From contig JFHB01000113.1 of the NCBI GenBank assembly GCA_000729835.1, positions 34,129-98,128 of the forward strand: 64,000 nt of DNA, in the 5' to 3' direction. Position 1 is the first letter of the stretch; each line of letters begins with the position of its first letter. The notes beneath the pieces were generated by a model, which saw nothing but the letters and a program-made list of their open reading frames with translations, was not told the origin of the DNA and searched no databases. Below, in pieces: positions 21,583 to 33,499 of this stretch. The translations under genes were made by a program, and so were the position numbers. The stretch is from Atkinsonella hypoxylon. Taxonomy: Eukaryota > Ascomycota > Sordariomycetes > Hypocreales > Clavicipitaceae.

Positions 21583-24300
21583 TACTTTCCTTCTTCTTTT
21601 AGCCTTTATAACAATCTCCTTATTGCCTTTAGTAAGCACTATAAATTGCAGTTAATTCTCTATTCTCTCTCTCTTTATATTCTCTCTATTGCCTACTTAT
21701 AAAAAGTAAAGGTATAACGTCTGCAGCTAGGCGCTTTATTCTAGTTATTCTATTGCTGCACTAACGTACTATTTATACTTTATATAGTATTATAGAGCTA
21801 ATATATAAATAGACTTCTACTCTACCTCCCTCTTTAATTGCTTATAGTACCTCTATAACAGCTATTTATTGCTCTACTAGCTAACCTATTAGTTGCATTA
21901 AAATAGAACTATTATATCCCCTTTACTTAAGTGTACCCTTCTAGGATCTAAGGACACTCTATCTACCTTTATCTTATAAGCTTCTATTTATAGCTAGTAA
22001 TTATCTGCTTAGTATAGAAGAGCTAATTCTTATATAGATATAGGCTGTAACGCTAGTGTTGCTAGTGCGTAAATTGCCTATATACCTAGGTCCTCTATAT
22101 CTTAAGTAATTATTATATAATAATTTCTCTTCTTAACTAGAAAGCACTCTCTCTTTTTTATCCCTATTGCTGTTGTAAACAGTTGTTAGCTATATATAAC
22201 CTATCTATATATAAGAGGTATTATTAAGGGTGTAAAGTGTAAATAGTTATTATTAGTATTATTCCCTTAGTGTATAATAAACTAGTAGTTAGTAGAGTAT
22301 AAATAGTTATTATTATTGTTACCTCTTTAGCGTATAATAAATTAGTAGCTAGCCTTTAGCTGCTTTTAATATAAAAATAAATAATTTCTCTTTTCTTTTC
22401 TTTATCTTTTTCTTCCTTCTTTATATTTTATCTTACCTCTATATTATAACTAAATAATTCTATTATAGTTTCCTAAAATTCCTTACTTTACTATATAGCT
22501 GCTACTACTTCTTTTAATATAAAAGAACCTCTTTCTAATATATTTAAATAGAATTTATCTAACTACTAGTAGCCTACTAATTAAAATCGTAAAATATTGT
22601 CTTATTAGCCTAAAGTACACTGCCCCTTTACTTATATATAGCTTATTCTCTTACTAACTAGAAGTATATTTAGAACTTTAGTAGTTATATTACTAGCGCT
22701 AGTGCCCTTACTGCTTCTACTTCTATAGTGCTATTAGTCCTTTACTACTACTATATCTATAGTTTCTTTATATAAGGGGACTTAAACAATTTAGAGCTAT
22801 TTAATAGTAATATTCTTAAGAATATCTATATACTATACTATAATAACCTTTATAAAAAGGGCTTATATAACTATTGTTCTAGCTAAAAGAGAGAATACTA
22901 ACTGTATATATAGAGGTATTAAGGTTGCATTTAGAATTCTAGCCTTTTTATTAAGCATTTTTATCTATAGTATTACTTTACCTAAATATAGAAACTTACT
23001 AACTAAGGTTTTACAGTTAAGTCTATATTAATTCTCCCTTATACTAGCTAGCTTTTCTAATATATAATCCTTATATATAAATTTTTAAATATATATAACT
23101 ACTATAACTTTATTCTTAAGAATATACTTACTGCTAATTATATAAAAGAGAAGGTTACACTCTCTTCTTCTTTTTACTATATAATTTAAACTAGTTATTC
23201 TTTTATACTTACTCTCCCTTTCTCTACTAACTATAAAAGTACTATAGCCTTTATTATTCTAAAGAATAATAAGTTTAACCTTAATAAGTATAAGTATATC
23301 TCTATAGAAGTTAATAATAACTTTTTATCCCTTCTTATACCTACTGCTACTACTGCTGTTACTATACCTTTATTCTTACCTCTACTTATACCTATATCTT
23401 ACTATATACTGCTAACCTCTACTGCTGCTGCTCTTTTACTGCTGTATAAAGCCTCTTTACTGCTATATATTACCCCTTTACCTCTATAGAGTAACCTTAA
23501 AGTAATATACTAGAAATATATCTACCTTTAGGTAGAGCTTAAAAGCTTAAACTACTTACAATAGTAGCTACTAGCTATATTCTTAAAGTGTATAACCTTA
23601 ACCTAGCTTATTACTCCCTTTACCTCTTCTCTCTCTATTTTCCTTTCTCTAAAGACTATACTCTTATACTTAAAGCGTTAAGTTATTTAAGATATTATAT
23701 TCTTACCTATACTTATTAGTGTAAAACCTTAATCTAAAGTGCTAGCTATATTCTTACCTACTCTAGCCTTTATACTATTTACTAGCGCTATAATTCTAGC
23801 TTCTACCTTTACGCTACTTTAGGGACGCTATATAGCTCCTTTAGCTTCTGTTCTAAGACTACCTAAAGAGCAATAGAGTGCCTTCTAGGTAACTATACCC
23901 CTTTACTATAAGCACTAATGCCTTTTTACTACTTACTAAGAAATTTCTTTTATTCTTACTATATTTTCTATATATATATATATTTTTTTTTTTATAATAA
24001 TTATATAGGCCTTTATAAAAGAGAGTTTATTTTCCTTTATTTTTAGTTAGAGATTACTAGATTATTGTTAAAGTCTATATAAAATTTTACTATACCTTTA
24101 CTAAGCCTATTGTTAAATTAAGTATCTCTTTACTATAACTTAAATTAATCTAGTGCCTCTATATTAAGGAAGTTCTTTAGTAGTTTCTATATAAGTTAGA
24201 TAAATTCTACCTACTTAATAAGTACTTAATAGTGTCTCTTTTAGCTTAAGGTATTTTTAGTAGCTAGAATTTTCTTTACTTTATACTTCTTAAGGGATAG
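21583..24300. other. 3' region of gypsy G copy 1 with no recognised domain
   Basis: Long CT-rich + strand (purine-rich minus strand) tract between the integrase end and the 3' LTR, with a T-rich run near 23970-23995. I could not identify a protein on either strand. Matching sequence is present in copy 3 at about 51493-54200, so it is part of the family, not a local insertion. Confidence 0.55.
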
Positions 24301-27300
24301 ATTAATATCTATTATAGTTAGCTTAAAACTAGGCCTTAAGTCTAGTAATTACTAAAAAGGTAAAGGGTTTATTACTACTTACTTAATAAAATTAATATAG
24401 AAAACTAAGTAAATTTCTAGTAAAATATTTAGCTTTATAGTTAAAGGTATTAATATATCTATAACTATATACTTTACTATAACTTAATTAAGCTTTTAAC
24501 TTAAGTAGTTTATTTTAATATAATAAAGTATTAGCTAAACTAAGTTCTCTACCTTATACTATTCTACTAGCTTATAGCTTCTATTTAACTACTTTTACTG
24601 CCTCTATTAGGTAAAGTTAATTATAGCTTAAGTAATATTTATACTCTTTTATAGCTATTTAAGGAACACTAAAGCTTACTCTTTATATAAAACTTAAAAC
24701 TTCTTTTTATCTATAAGCTTTTAGATAAAGTCTATATTATACCTATATATTACCTAGTTTAAACTTATACTAGTTACTAAGGAATTTCTATTGTTAATAG
24801 CTAACTAGTATATAGAGAGATATTTAAGCTAGTTAAACTATAAAAAGGTAACTATAACCTATAGGATTACTTATACTTCCTAATTAACTCTCTTTATTTT
24901 ACTGTTTATCTATAGGTAATAGAATATAAATAATAATTATTTAATTCTAATAAGGTAATAAAGAGTAGTCTAAAAGGTGCTTAATTAATTTAAACTATAG
25001 TTAAAGATAATTTATTTTAGAAACCTATAAAACTACTACTAATAATACTTAAACTATTAAGTATATTCCTTTATCTCTATAGAGGTTATTGCCTTTAACT
25101 ATATATACTTTAAAAGTTAATTAGTAATAACTATTAAGTAAAAGAGTATAGCTTAGTTTAGCGCTAGTAAATCTATTATAAAATCTATAGAGATCTATAA
25201 CTAATACCTATTTAGCGCTAAAATAAGTTATAAAAGGTTTTACTACAACCTTTTACTCTTCTAGCTGCTATAATAGTAGTAGTTTTAAACGTACTAAGTA
25301 ATATCTTAAGATAGCCTATTCTAGTAATAGTTATATATTAATGCCTAAAATGTAGTATTTTATTCTAGGTAGCCTAACATTAGTAACTTATATATTCTAT
25401 ATATTAGTATAGTAGTTAATAGCTTATACTTAAGGACTTAAAGGCAGCTTTAGTAAACTAGCGCTCTTTATATATTAAGGGTGTAGTCTATAATCTATTC
25501 TTATATTTTTACCTTTAATAGAAACCTTCTCTTTTTCTTTTAAACTATATTTAACCTTATTAAATATACTAAGTCTTTTTATACTCTTTAGTTCTATAGA
25601 CTCTATAAGTGTTTATCTAAAAATAGCGTTATTCTAGCTAGCACCTATAAAGCTATAGCTAGTTAACTTTTTAGCGTTACTTTACTAGCTGTTTTTACTT
25701 TAATATTCTCTATAACCTCCTTCTTCTTCTTATCTTTATAGAGAGCACTAAAGTAGCTAATAAAGAGAGGCTAAAGGACCTAGTCTATCTACAGTATTAC
25801 TCTATCTTAATTCTACTCTTATTATAATAATATATTTAGTTGCTCTATCTATAGCCCTAAGTAGTATTATAGGTAGTAGTTAAAGAGAGAGAGAAGCTCT
25901 ATCTACTTAGCTTAACGCTTAAAGATCTTTTATAGAGATATAAAGTATTCTAGATTTTTATAGTCTATAAGGATTATAAAGAAGTATATTACTCTTTATA
26001 ACTTTACTACTTAAGCTTTAAGGTAAAATATTATTGCTAAAAGCTTCTTATTGTAAATAGTATAGTTACATTAAGCTAGAGATAATCTAGCTAAATAGTA
26101 TACTATAGGCTGTAGTACACTAGCTTTATTATATTAGAATAAACAGCTACTAAGGGCCTCTTTTAAGCAATTAGCCTTTACTACTATATTCTTTTTAAGG
26201 TTCTACTAGGCTAAAACTAAGTATAAGGTAAAGGCCTCCTTAAGCCTTATAAATAACCTCTTATATTTCTTTATTTACTAAAATAAAACTCCTTTCTTTA
26301 TTAAGTTAACTAGAGGCTCTATAATATTTAAGAAATTTAATATAAAGTTATAGTAAAAGTTTATAAATCTAAGGAAGCTTTATACTCTTTACAACTTAGT
26401 AGAAGCTTACTACTTCTAAATAGCTACAATCTTCTTTAAATCTAGGTATATCTTCCTTTTAGCTATAAATATAAAGCTAAAGTATTTAACTTTAGTTGTA
26501 GTAAAGTAGTATTTCTTAAGATTTAAGTGTAGCTCTATTAACTATAACTTTTCTAGAACCCTTTATACCTTATATATATAGTTTTTCCTAGAACTCTTTA
26601 TATAAATAAGGATGTTATTTAGATAAGTAGTTATATAATCTCTAAGGGCCTCTTCTAGTACACTATTAATATATTATTAGAATATAGCTAAAGCTTCTAT
26701 TAACCTAAAGGGGTAAACTAGCTATTTAAAGAGGCTAAACTAGGTATAAAACGCTGTAAGGTACTCCTTACTATTTACTATCTAGATTCTATAAAAGGCT
26801 AACTATATATTTAGCTTAATAAACTAATGTACCTTTAATAATAACTTAAGTATTTTCTTTATTAAAAGAAGTAAGTAATAGTTCTATTCTATAATCTTAT
26901 TAAGAGCTTAATAATTAATATAGAATTACTATTCTTTACTTAGCTTTTTAGCTAAAAGAATAAATACTATTGCTAAAAAGAAGCTAGCTTAAATCTATTC
27001 TTTATTTATTAGGTCTATTACCTACCTTTTAATTTCTAATAAATAGTTCTATAGTATATTATACAATAGAGCCTACAGTAGTAATAGTAAGAAGCTATTT
27101 AGTTACTATTTTAGCTTAATATAGTAATCTAGCTCTTCTTTATATAGTAGAAAGCCTTAGGCTTTCTTTTCTTTAAAAAGATTATAAAAGTTCTCTAATT
27201 TAAGTAGTAGTATTAGTAGATTAAAGCCTTTTAGAGATATATATAACAACAATATAGAAATAATTTCCTAAAGGCTTATAGCAATAAAATATATAGTAAC
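24300..27300 (-). pseudogene. Gypsy G copy 1 pol relic (RT, RNase H, integrase)
   Basis: Minus strand. The RT active site at 26625-26614 reads Tyr-Leu-Asn-Asn for the usual YLDD. A FLRFINFY-type connection block and the RNase H block ending in a TDYKNLEYF-like motif lie near 25960-25985. The integrase core, with blocks aligning with PLPIP..SISMDFI, TAEE and FHPQTD, lies at about 25240-24930. Many TAA/TAG stops. Gag and protease are confined to roughly 29000-27300 and are not resolved. Confidence 0.75.
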
Positions 27301-29019
27301 CTCTTAGCTCTTACTCTATTTTATTAGAGCACTATAAACTACTATTAACATTAGTCTTATTAGGTTCTTAATGCTTTAAGCTCTTAGTCTTACTTACTAA
27401 TAGGCTTTAGCTAGCAGTATTAAGGATAATTCTATTATAGGCTAACTATAAGCTTCTAAAGATATAATCTTAAGTTAAGCTTAGAATTATATAGGCTACT
27501 ACTAGAAAGACCTAGCTATTAATATTTACTTATAAGTAAACTAAAGAAGCAATTAAGGTACTTCTTTAGTAGCTATTATAGAACTACTATTTAACCTTTA
27601 CTACTATTTATACTATTCTTTTATATAGTAATAAAACTTACTTTAGGCTAAAGTATTACACTAAACTCTTACTTATTGCAGTAAAGTAGTTATATTTACT
27701 ATTTATTTATATATTATAGAACAATAGTTAGTTAAAGAGTATAGAGATAAAGAATAGTAATATATCTATTTTCTTAGTTATCTCTCTATATTCTTCTTTT
27801 AGCTGCTTATTAAGTAAGAGTTATTATATTATTTATATTACCTTTACCTTTATATTAAGCTTAAAGCTAAAGGTAAGCCTTTTTCTAACTTATTAAAGTT
27901 CTTCTTCTATATATTATCTATTACTACTACCTATATATTAGTTAACTTTAGCTTATATTTTGCTAGTTACTATCTATATTCTTAAATATAGTATTAAAAT
28001 AACTTATACTAAAGATATTACCTCTTTTAGTAGTGTTTTTTAAGTTTAGCCTTAAATATTTACTTTACTTATAAAGTATCCTTATTTAGTTATTTTACTT
28101 TAGATTTCTTTATACTCTTTTTCTATTTCTATTAGGTTTCTATAGCGTTAACCCTAGTTATTTTAGTGTTACTATTCTAGGGCCCTTTAGAGCTAAAGCT
28201 ACATTTTAGCTAATATTATTCCTTAATGCAATATAACTTAAGGTTTAATATAATACTATAGTAGCGCTTTACTGCTTAAAGGTAGTTATAATAAAGAATA
28301 TCTTTTTTTATACTATAATTCTTTATTTCCTTATTAAGTGCTATTTATAACTTAGCTAACTTTACACTATTATTCTAGTTAGCTCCTTTTACTAGTGTAA
28401 TTTTCTCCTTAAAATAAATATAGAATTCTATAAACTACTTATTATTACTTTATTAAAGCTAATTAAGCTTAATTAGAGCTTAGTTTTACTAATAAGAATC
28501 TATAAAGATTAATTCTAAGTAATTAAGGAACCTCTATATATTATATCCTCTTACTTTACCTACCTTATAATAGGTAGCTACTTTTTACTAAACCTTAAGT
28601 AATAAGCTTTAGTATAGATAGTACTACTAGTTCTATATTATACCTATAAAGGCACTATTAGCTTAAAGCTTTTAGGTAATTACTATTTACTAAGCCTAAA
28701 AGCTCTATTTATTTCTATTATAAGGGTTTACTATAGGTAGAGGCTTCTATTTAAGTTCTTCTAGCTACTAGCTTACTGTAGCTTAAAGCTACTTCTTTTT
28801 CTATATATAGTCTATTATAAAGCGTTATAGTTCCTTTATCTATAGAGATTAGCTCTTAACTAATTTATAAAGTACTATAATTTCTGCTGCTTTTTAGCTA
28901 ATTTCTACTGTATTTTTCTTTACTTCTCTATAGAGGCTAAAAGAGTGCTTAAGCTAATTAGCTAGGCCTTTATTACTATAACTAAACAATATTGTTCTTA
29001 CTAGTGTTCTATCTATAGA

Positions 29020-29030
29020 ATAATTATAGT
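29020..29030 (-). promoter_or_regulatory. Possible self-priming site of gypsy G
   Basis: Minus-strand ACTATAATTAT begins one base after the 5' LTR end. It is exactly complementary to 11 bases inside the same LTR (29081-29091). The core is an AT palindrome, so chance is possible. Confidence 0.4.
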
Positions 29031-29031
29031 A

Positions 29032-29353
29032 TATAATAGATTAGCTTAGTAGCTGCTACTAACTAGCGTCTATAATAAAAACTATAATTATAGAGAAGAA
29101 AGAGAAAAAGAGAAAAAACTAAAAGCCTCTTTATACCTCTATACTATATATTTAAAGGTAGGTCTCTCCCTTTAGAAGCCTCTTTTAGTATATACTCTAT
29201 AGCTAAAGTTCTTTCTTTAGGGCTCTATAAAGTCTAGCTAACCTCTAGTTAAATGTAGTCTACTTCTATCCCTTTACCTATATAGATTACTGTCCCTCTT
29301 CTGCTGTTCTCCCTCTACTGAAAGACCTAAGCCTAAGGCTCGAGTCTATAACA
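29032..29353 (-). repeat. Gypsy G copy 1, 5' LTR
   Basis: 322 bp, ending CGAGTCTATAACA. The right (outer) end is preserved; the left (inner) end is TA-converted (TATAATAGA for TGTAATAGA). Confidence 0.88.
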
Positions 29354-30078
29354 AGGCGCTAAAATAGCTTTAATTATTATAGACTATTTTAAGGATAAAT
29401 CCTACTACCTTTATAGGTATATATAGTTAGAATAGGCCTTTTCTATTATAATAGTATAAAAGTCTATTGTTTTATAGAGTCTATTTATACAGCGGAATCC
29501 TTAGTCTTTATTGTTAATTTTACTAATTCTATTTTTTACAAAAGTCCTTAATACCTTCTATAATCCTACTAAGCTTTAGATTAAAACTGTAGCCTTAAAT
29601 AATTCCCTCTTTTAGATCTTTATTTAATACTGCTATAGCGCTACATTCTTTAGTAAAAAATGCGCTTATATTAAGCTTATTAAATTTGCTGTTATAAGCC
29701 TCCTCTTAGTATAAAACTGTAACTAGCAATCTAGAGAGCGCATTTAGCACTATATTTAGTACTTCTAGTATATAGAAGACTCTTAGGTTAAATTGCAATA
29801 AATAATTAGCTACTTTAGCTAATTTTAGGTTAGCTTTATCTAGATCTATTGTAGTAAGTAAGGTGTATTTAATAATCCCCTTTACTAGTAAGTAGTCTAT
29901 AATAATATTAATAGTATAGCAGTTAGATTAAACTATTTTCTATAGCTTTTAAACACTTTATATAATTGCAGCTACCTCTACCTTAGTTAATCTGTAACGT
30001 TTCTTTAGGTTAAAAGTGTATCTTAAGAGAAAGAGAATTAGTTAAAGCTAGTTATTTTTAATGTCTTTACTAGGTATA
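29354..30078 (-). pseudogene. Family-I gypsy RNase H relic
   Basis: Minus-strand RNase H C-terminus. The block aligning with LNVVPDALSRL is visible as NALSRL at 29744-29727, preceded by an LAKVANYLLQFNLRVFY-like stretch. Joins 21260 across the gypsy G insertion. The right end is cut by the family-G LTR at 30079. Confidence 0.78.
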
Positions 30079-30400
30079 TGTTATAGACTCAAGCCTTAGG
30101 CTTGGGTCTTTTAGTAGAGGGAGGACAGCAGGAGAGGGACAGTAATCTATATAGGTAAAGGGATAGAAGCAAACTATATTTAACTAGAGGTTAGCTAAAC
30201 TTTATAGAGCCTTAGAGGAAGAACCTTAGCTATAGAGTATATACTAAAAGGAGCTCTTAAGAGAAAAGACCTACCTTTAAATATATAGTATAGAGGTATA
30301 GAGAGACTTCTAGTTTCTTCTTTTTTTCCCTTTTCTCTCTATAATTATAGTTCTTATTATAAACGCTAGTTAGCAGTAGCTACTAAACTAGTCTATTATA
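30079..30400 (+). repeat. Gypsy G copy 2, 5' LTR
   Basis: 322 bp. The left (outer) 70 bases are preserved and the right (inner) end is TA-converted. ATAATTATAGT at 30341-30351 is complementary to ACTATAATTAT at 30402-30412 just past the LTR. Confidence 0.88.
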
Positions 30401-30792
30401 TACTATAATTATTCTATAGATAGAACACTAGTAAGAACAATATTGTTTAGTTATAGTAATAAGGGCCTAGCTAGTTAGCTTAAGCACTTTTTTAGCCTCT
30501 ATAGAGAGGTAGAGAAAAATACAGTAGAAATTAGCTAAAAAGTAGTAGAAATTGTAGTACTTTATAAATTAGTTAAGAGCTAATCTCTATAGATAAAGGA
30601 ACTATAACGCTTTATAATAAACTATATATAGAAAGAGAAGTAGCTTTAAGCTGCAGTAAGCTAGCAGCTAAAGAAACCTAAATAAAAGCCTCTACCTATA
30701 GTAAACCCTTATAATAGAAATAAATAGAGCTTTTAGGCCTAGTAAATAGCAATTACCTAAAAGCTCTAAGCTAATAGTGCCTTTATAGGTAC
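30079..30792 (+). mobile_element. Gypsy G copy 2, 5' LTR and start of internal region
   Basis: LTR 30079-30400 (322 bp) is the reverse complement of the copy 1 LTRs and starts TGTTATAGACTCAAGCC. Internal sequence follows until copia H inserts at 30793. The element resumes at 37103-38434 and 46215-47598. The far end is outside the window, so its own target duplication (left side GTATA, 30074-30078) cannot be tested. Confidence 0.85.
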
Positions 30793-31107
30793 TGTTGGAA
30801 TCGTCATGACTCCATCGTGCGATTCCGGCGCCTGCGTGGGTGGATACAACCGCTGATTGGTTGCATCCGCACACTAGTCTCCACTTACATCGGGGTCGCC
30901 AATACCCCTTAATTCCCCCTTAACATAACACTATACCTAAGGCATATAAGGCATTTAACGGGGTATATAATGTAGCCTCTTTTGCTAGTTAGATATAACT
31001 CCTAGATAACTAAATTTAAACCTCTTTAATGTAAATACTAGTGCACTAGTAAACTAGTTATAGAACTAACTTAAAGGAGTATAAATTAAACCCTTAGTCT
31101 ATTAACA
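30793..31107 (+). repeat. Copia H, 5' LTR
   Basis: 315 bp. The first ~110 bases are unmutated and GC-rich (TGTTGGAATCGTCATGACTC...); the remainder is TA-converted. GGAATCG/CGATTCC and a near-perfect GGATACAACC/GGTTGCATCC form internal inverted repeats. Confidence 0.9.
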
Positions 31108-33499
31108 CTAATTAGTAGTTGCTTAACTAGGAGTCTTTAGTACAACTAAAGAGATTAGTATAACTAACTATAGATTAGCTAGATTTAGCAAGAAGAGATG
31201 TAATACTGTTAGCTAGAACCCTTAGCAGCTAATGCAACTAGTAAAGCGTGCTAAAGGAAGGGATATCTTTATAATTGCTTAGTTACTAAGTTGTATTTAC
31301 TTACAACAACATTTTAGTTTAACTAATTGTTAATATTAAACTCCTAAGGAATTAAATTACTAGCTAGAACCCTTAGCGGCTAATACTATAGGATTTAACT
31401 TCTTTAACTATCTTAGAACTTAGCTAGAAGCTAGCTAAATCCCTCTATCTTTATACTAACTCTATTACACCTACTTTCTCTTTCTATACTACTTAATCTT
31501 ATTTAATATAATAAGTTTACAATAACTCTAGGTAGATTTATAAGAATTTAAGCAATAACTGCAACCTAATAAGCTTCTAGAATAACTTTAAAAGTATTAG
31601 AAACTCCTATTAATAGATTAGAACTTAATATACAAAATTAACCTAGAAACTGCTACTACTATTAATCTAAACAATAGAATTGCCTTTATAATTAACCTTT
31701 ATAAAGATTAAAGATTTAAAGATTAAGAATAATAGAAGAACTTTAAATTTAACTTCTATAACTAGAATAAAGACCTATTTTAAAGAGCTTTTACTCTAAT
31801 TATTAAAGCGTTACGCGATTTACTACGTAAATATAGAGTCTATATAGGCAGAAGCAGCAGCTAAATTGCTAATTCCCTTAAAAGAGTGCTATAAAAAGAG
31901 GAACAATCTATATAGCTAGAAGAAGAGATTAATAAATAAGTAGTATTAGGCAAATTCTACTTAAATCTACACCTAGATGTAGAACCTATATCTATAGTAA
32001 AGAAGCCTTAATCTTCTTTCTAGAATCCTTCTTCTATACCTTTAGCACTCTCTCTATTACTTTTGTTAAGTATATCTAGTAATTTAATAGGCGCACTAGT
32101 AGGAATACTACCTCTTTCTCCTCTTTCTCTATAGAATATAAGATTTCTTCTGCTTCTAGCAGTATAACTATTACTTCCTTCTACAATAGATTCTTCCTAA
32201 ACTAATATAAGGAAAGTCCTTAACCTTATAAAGATCTATAAGGAAAGCAATAAATATAGCAGCAATATATTCGATTTTATTATGCTAAAAGTAGTTATCC
32301 TTAAAGACCTATACTAATAACTTAATTTCTTAGAACTAGCAATAATAAAGGCATTTCTAGTAATGCTAACAGGCAAAGTGCGTAAATTCTATCTTACAAT
32401 AATTGCAATAAACATAAGAATAAATTACACCTTTAATTAAATAGTTAAAATCGTTAGATAATACTTTAAGACCTTAACTAATAAGTAGTTCTATTGCTAA
32501 AGATAGAACAGTATTACGTTATATAATATAATCACTAAGAACCCTAATAAATCTATACTTAACTGCCTTAATATAATAATCTAGAACCTTTAAGATATTT
32601 ATAATAGCCTTTTTAACCCTTTTATAGATAATTCTAAACTTATTAAGCAGACTCTTTAAGCAGTTAAAGGTATCTCTAAATGTAGTTAAGCTAAATTTAC
32701 AACTAATGCAACATTCTAAGAGCTTATTAGCAACCTATAAAAGTTAATTAGTATTGCAGAAGTATAGAAGGAAATTAGCTAATTCTATATTAGATTTAAC
32801 TAACTTAATATTAATAATAAAACCCTCTATATAGACTGTTAATATTAACGTTTAAGAGACTCTAGCTGTAGCAGGAGTAAGACCTAAAAATAATGCTGCT
32901 TTATCTATAGAAAAGAAGAATATTAGTTAATAAAGTATAGCAAAAAAGAGCGTTAAGAAGTACAGTAAAGATAGTAGAATAATAAGAAGTATAGAACTCT
33001 CTCTTTAAATAGTAAATTTAAAGCCTATCTATAAGCTTATAAAGGATTAAGTAAATCTATATAGAATAACAGTTTTAATAATGCTTAGGATGTAGGCAAG
33101 GCATTTATTAAAGAATTTAATATAGCTAATAAAGAAAAAACCCCTTAGCTAACAATTATATAATTCTTTACTAATGCTATAACTATAGACAATAGAGCTA
33201 TCTTCTAGAACCTTAAGGAAGAAGCCCGCTAGTATACTCTACATAAAGAAAACCTATTTATAGAAGATTAATTAAATCCTATAGATCCCTTATTATACTT
33301 ATTATTCTATATATTAGAAGAACGTTACTCTAGTAAGACATTTAGAGGTATCTTGCTTAACACTAAAGCAGCAAGAGTATTAATAGCTAGAATTAACTAA
33401 GTATAAGCACTAGTGAAGAAAATGCCTTTATTAAAGATAAATCTATCTAATTAACACTATATAATTACATTTAGCGCAGGATTAGCAACTTTAATAGGC

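Larger units (their letters stand above)
21261..29353 (-). mobile_element. Complete RIP-inactivated Ty3/gypsy element family G (copy 1)
   Basis: 8093 bp with 322-bp LTRs at 21261-21582 and 29032-29353. Target-site duplication AGGCG is at 21256-21260 and 29354-29358. Coding is on the minus strand: a purine tract (AAAAGAAGAAGGAAAG on the minus strand) abuts the left LTR, so that is the 3' LTR. The order RT, RNase H, integrase is gypsy-type. It interrupts family I between RNase H and integrase. About 2.7 kb between integrase and the 3' LTR has no recognised domain. Confidence 0.92.
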
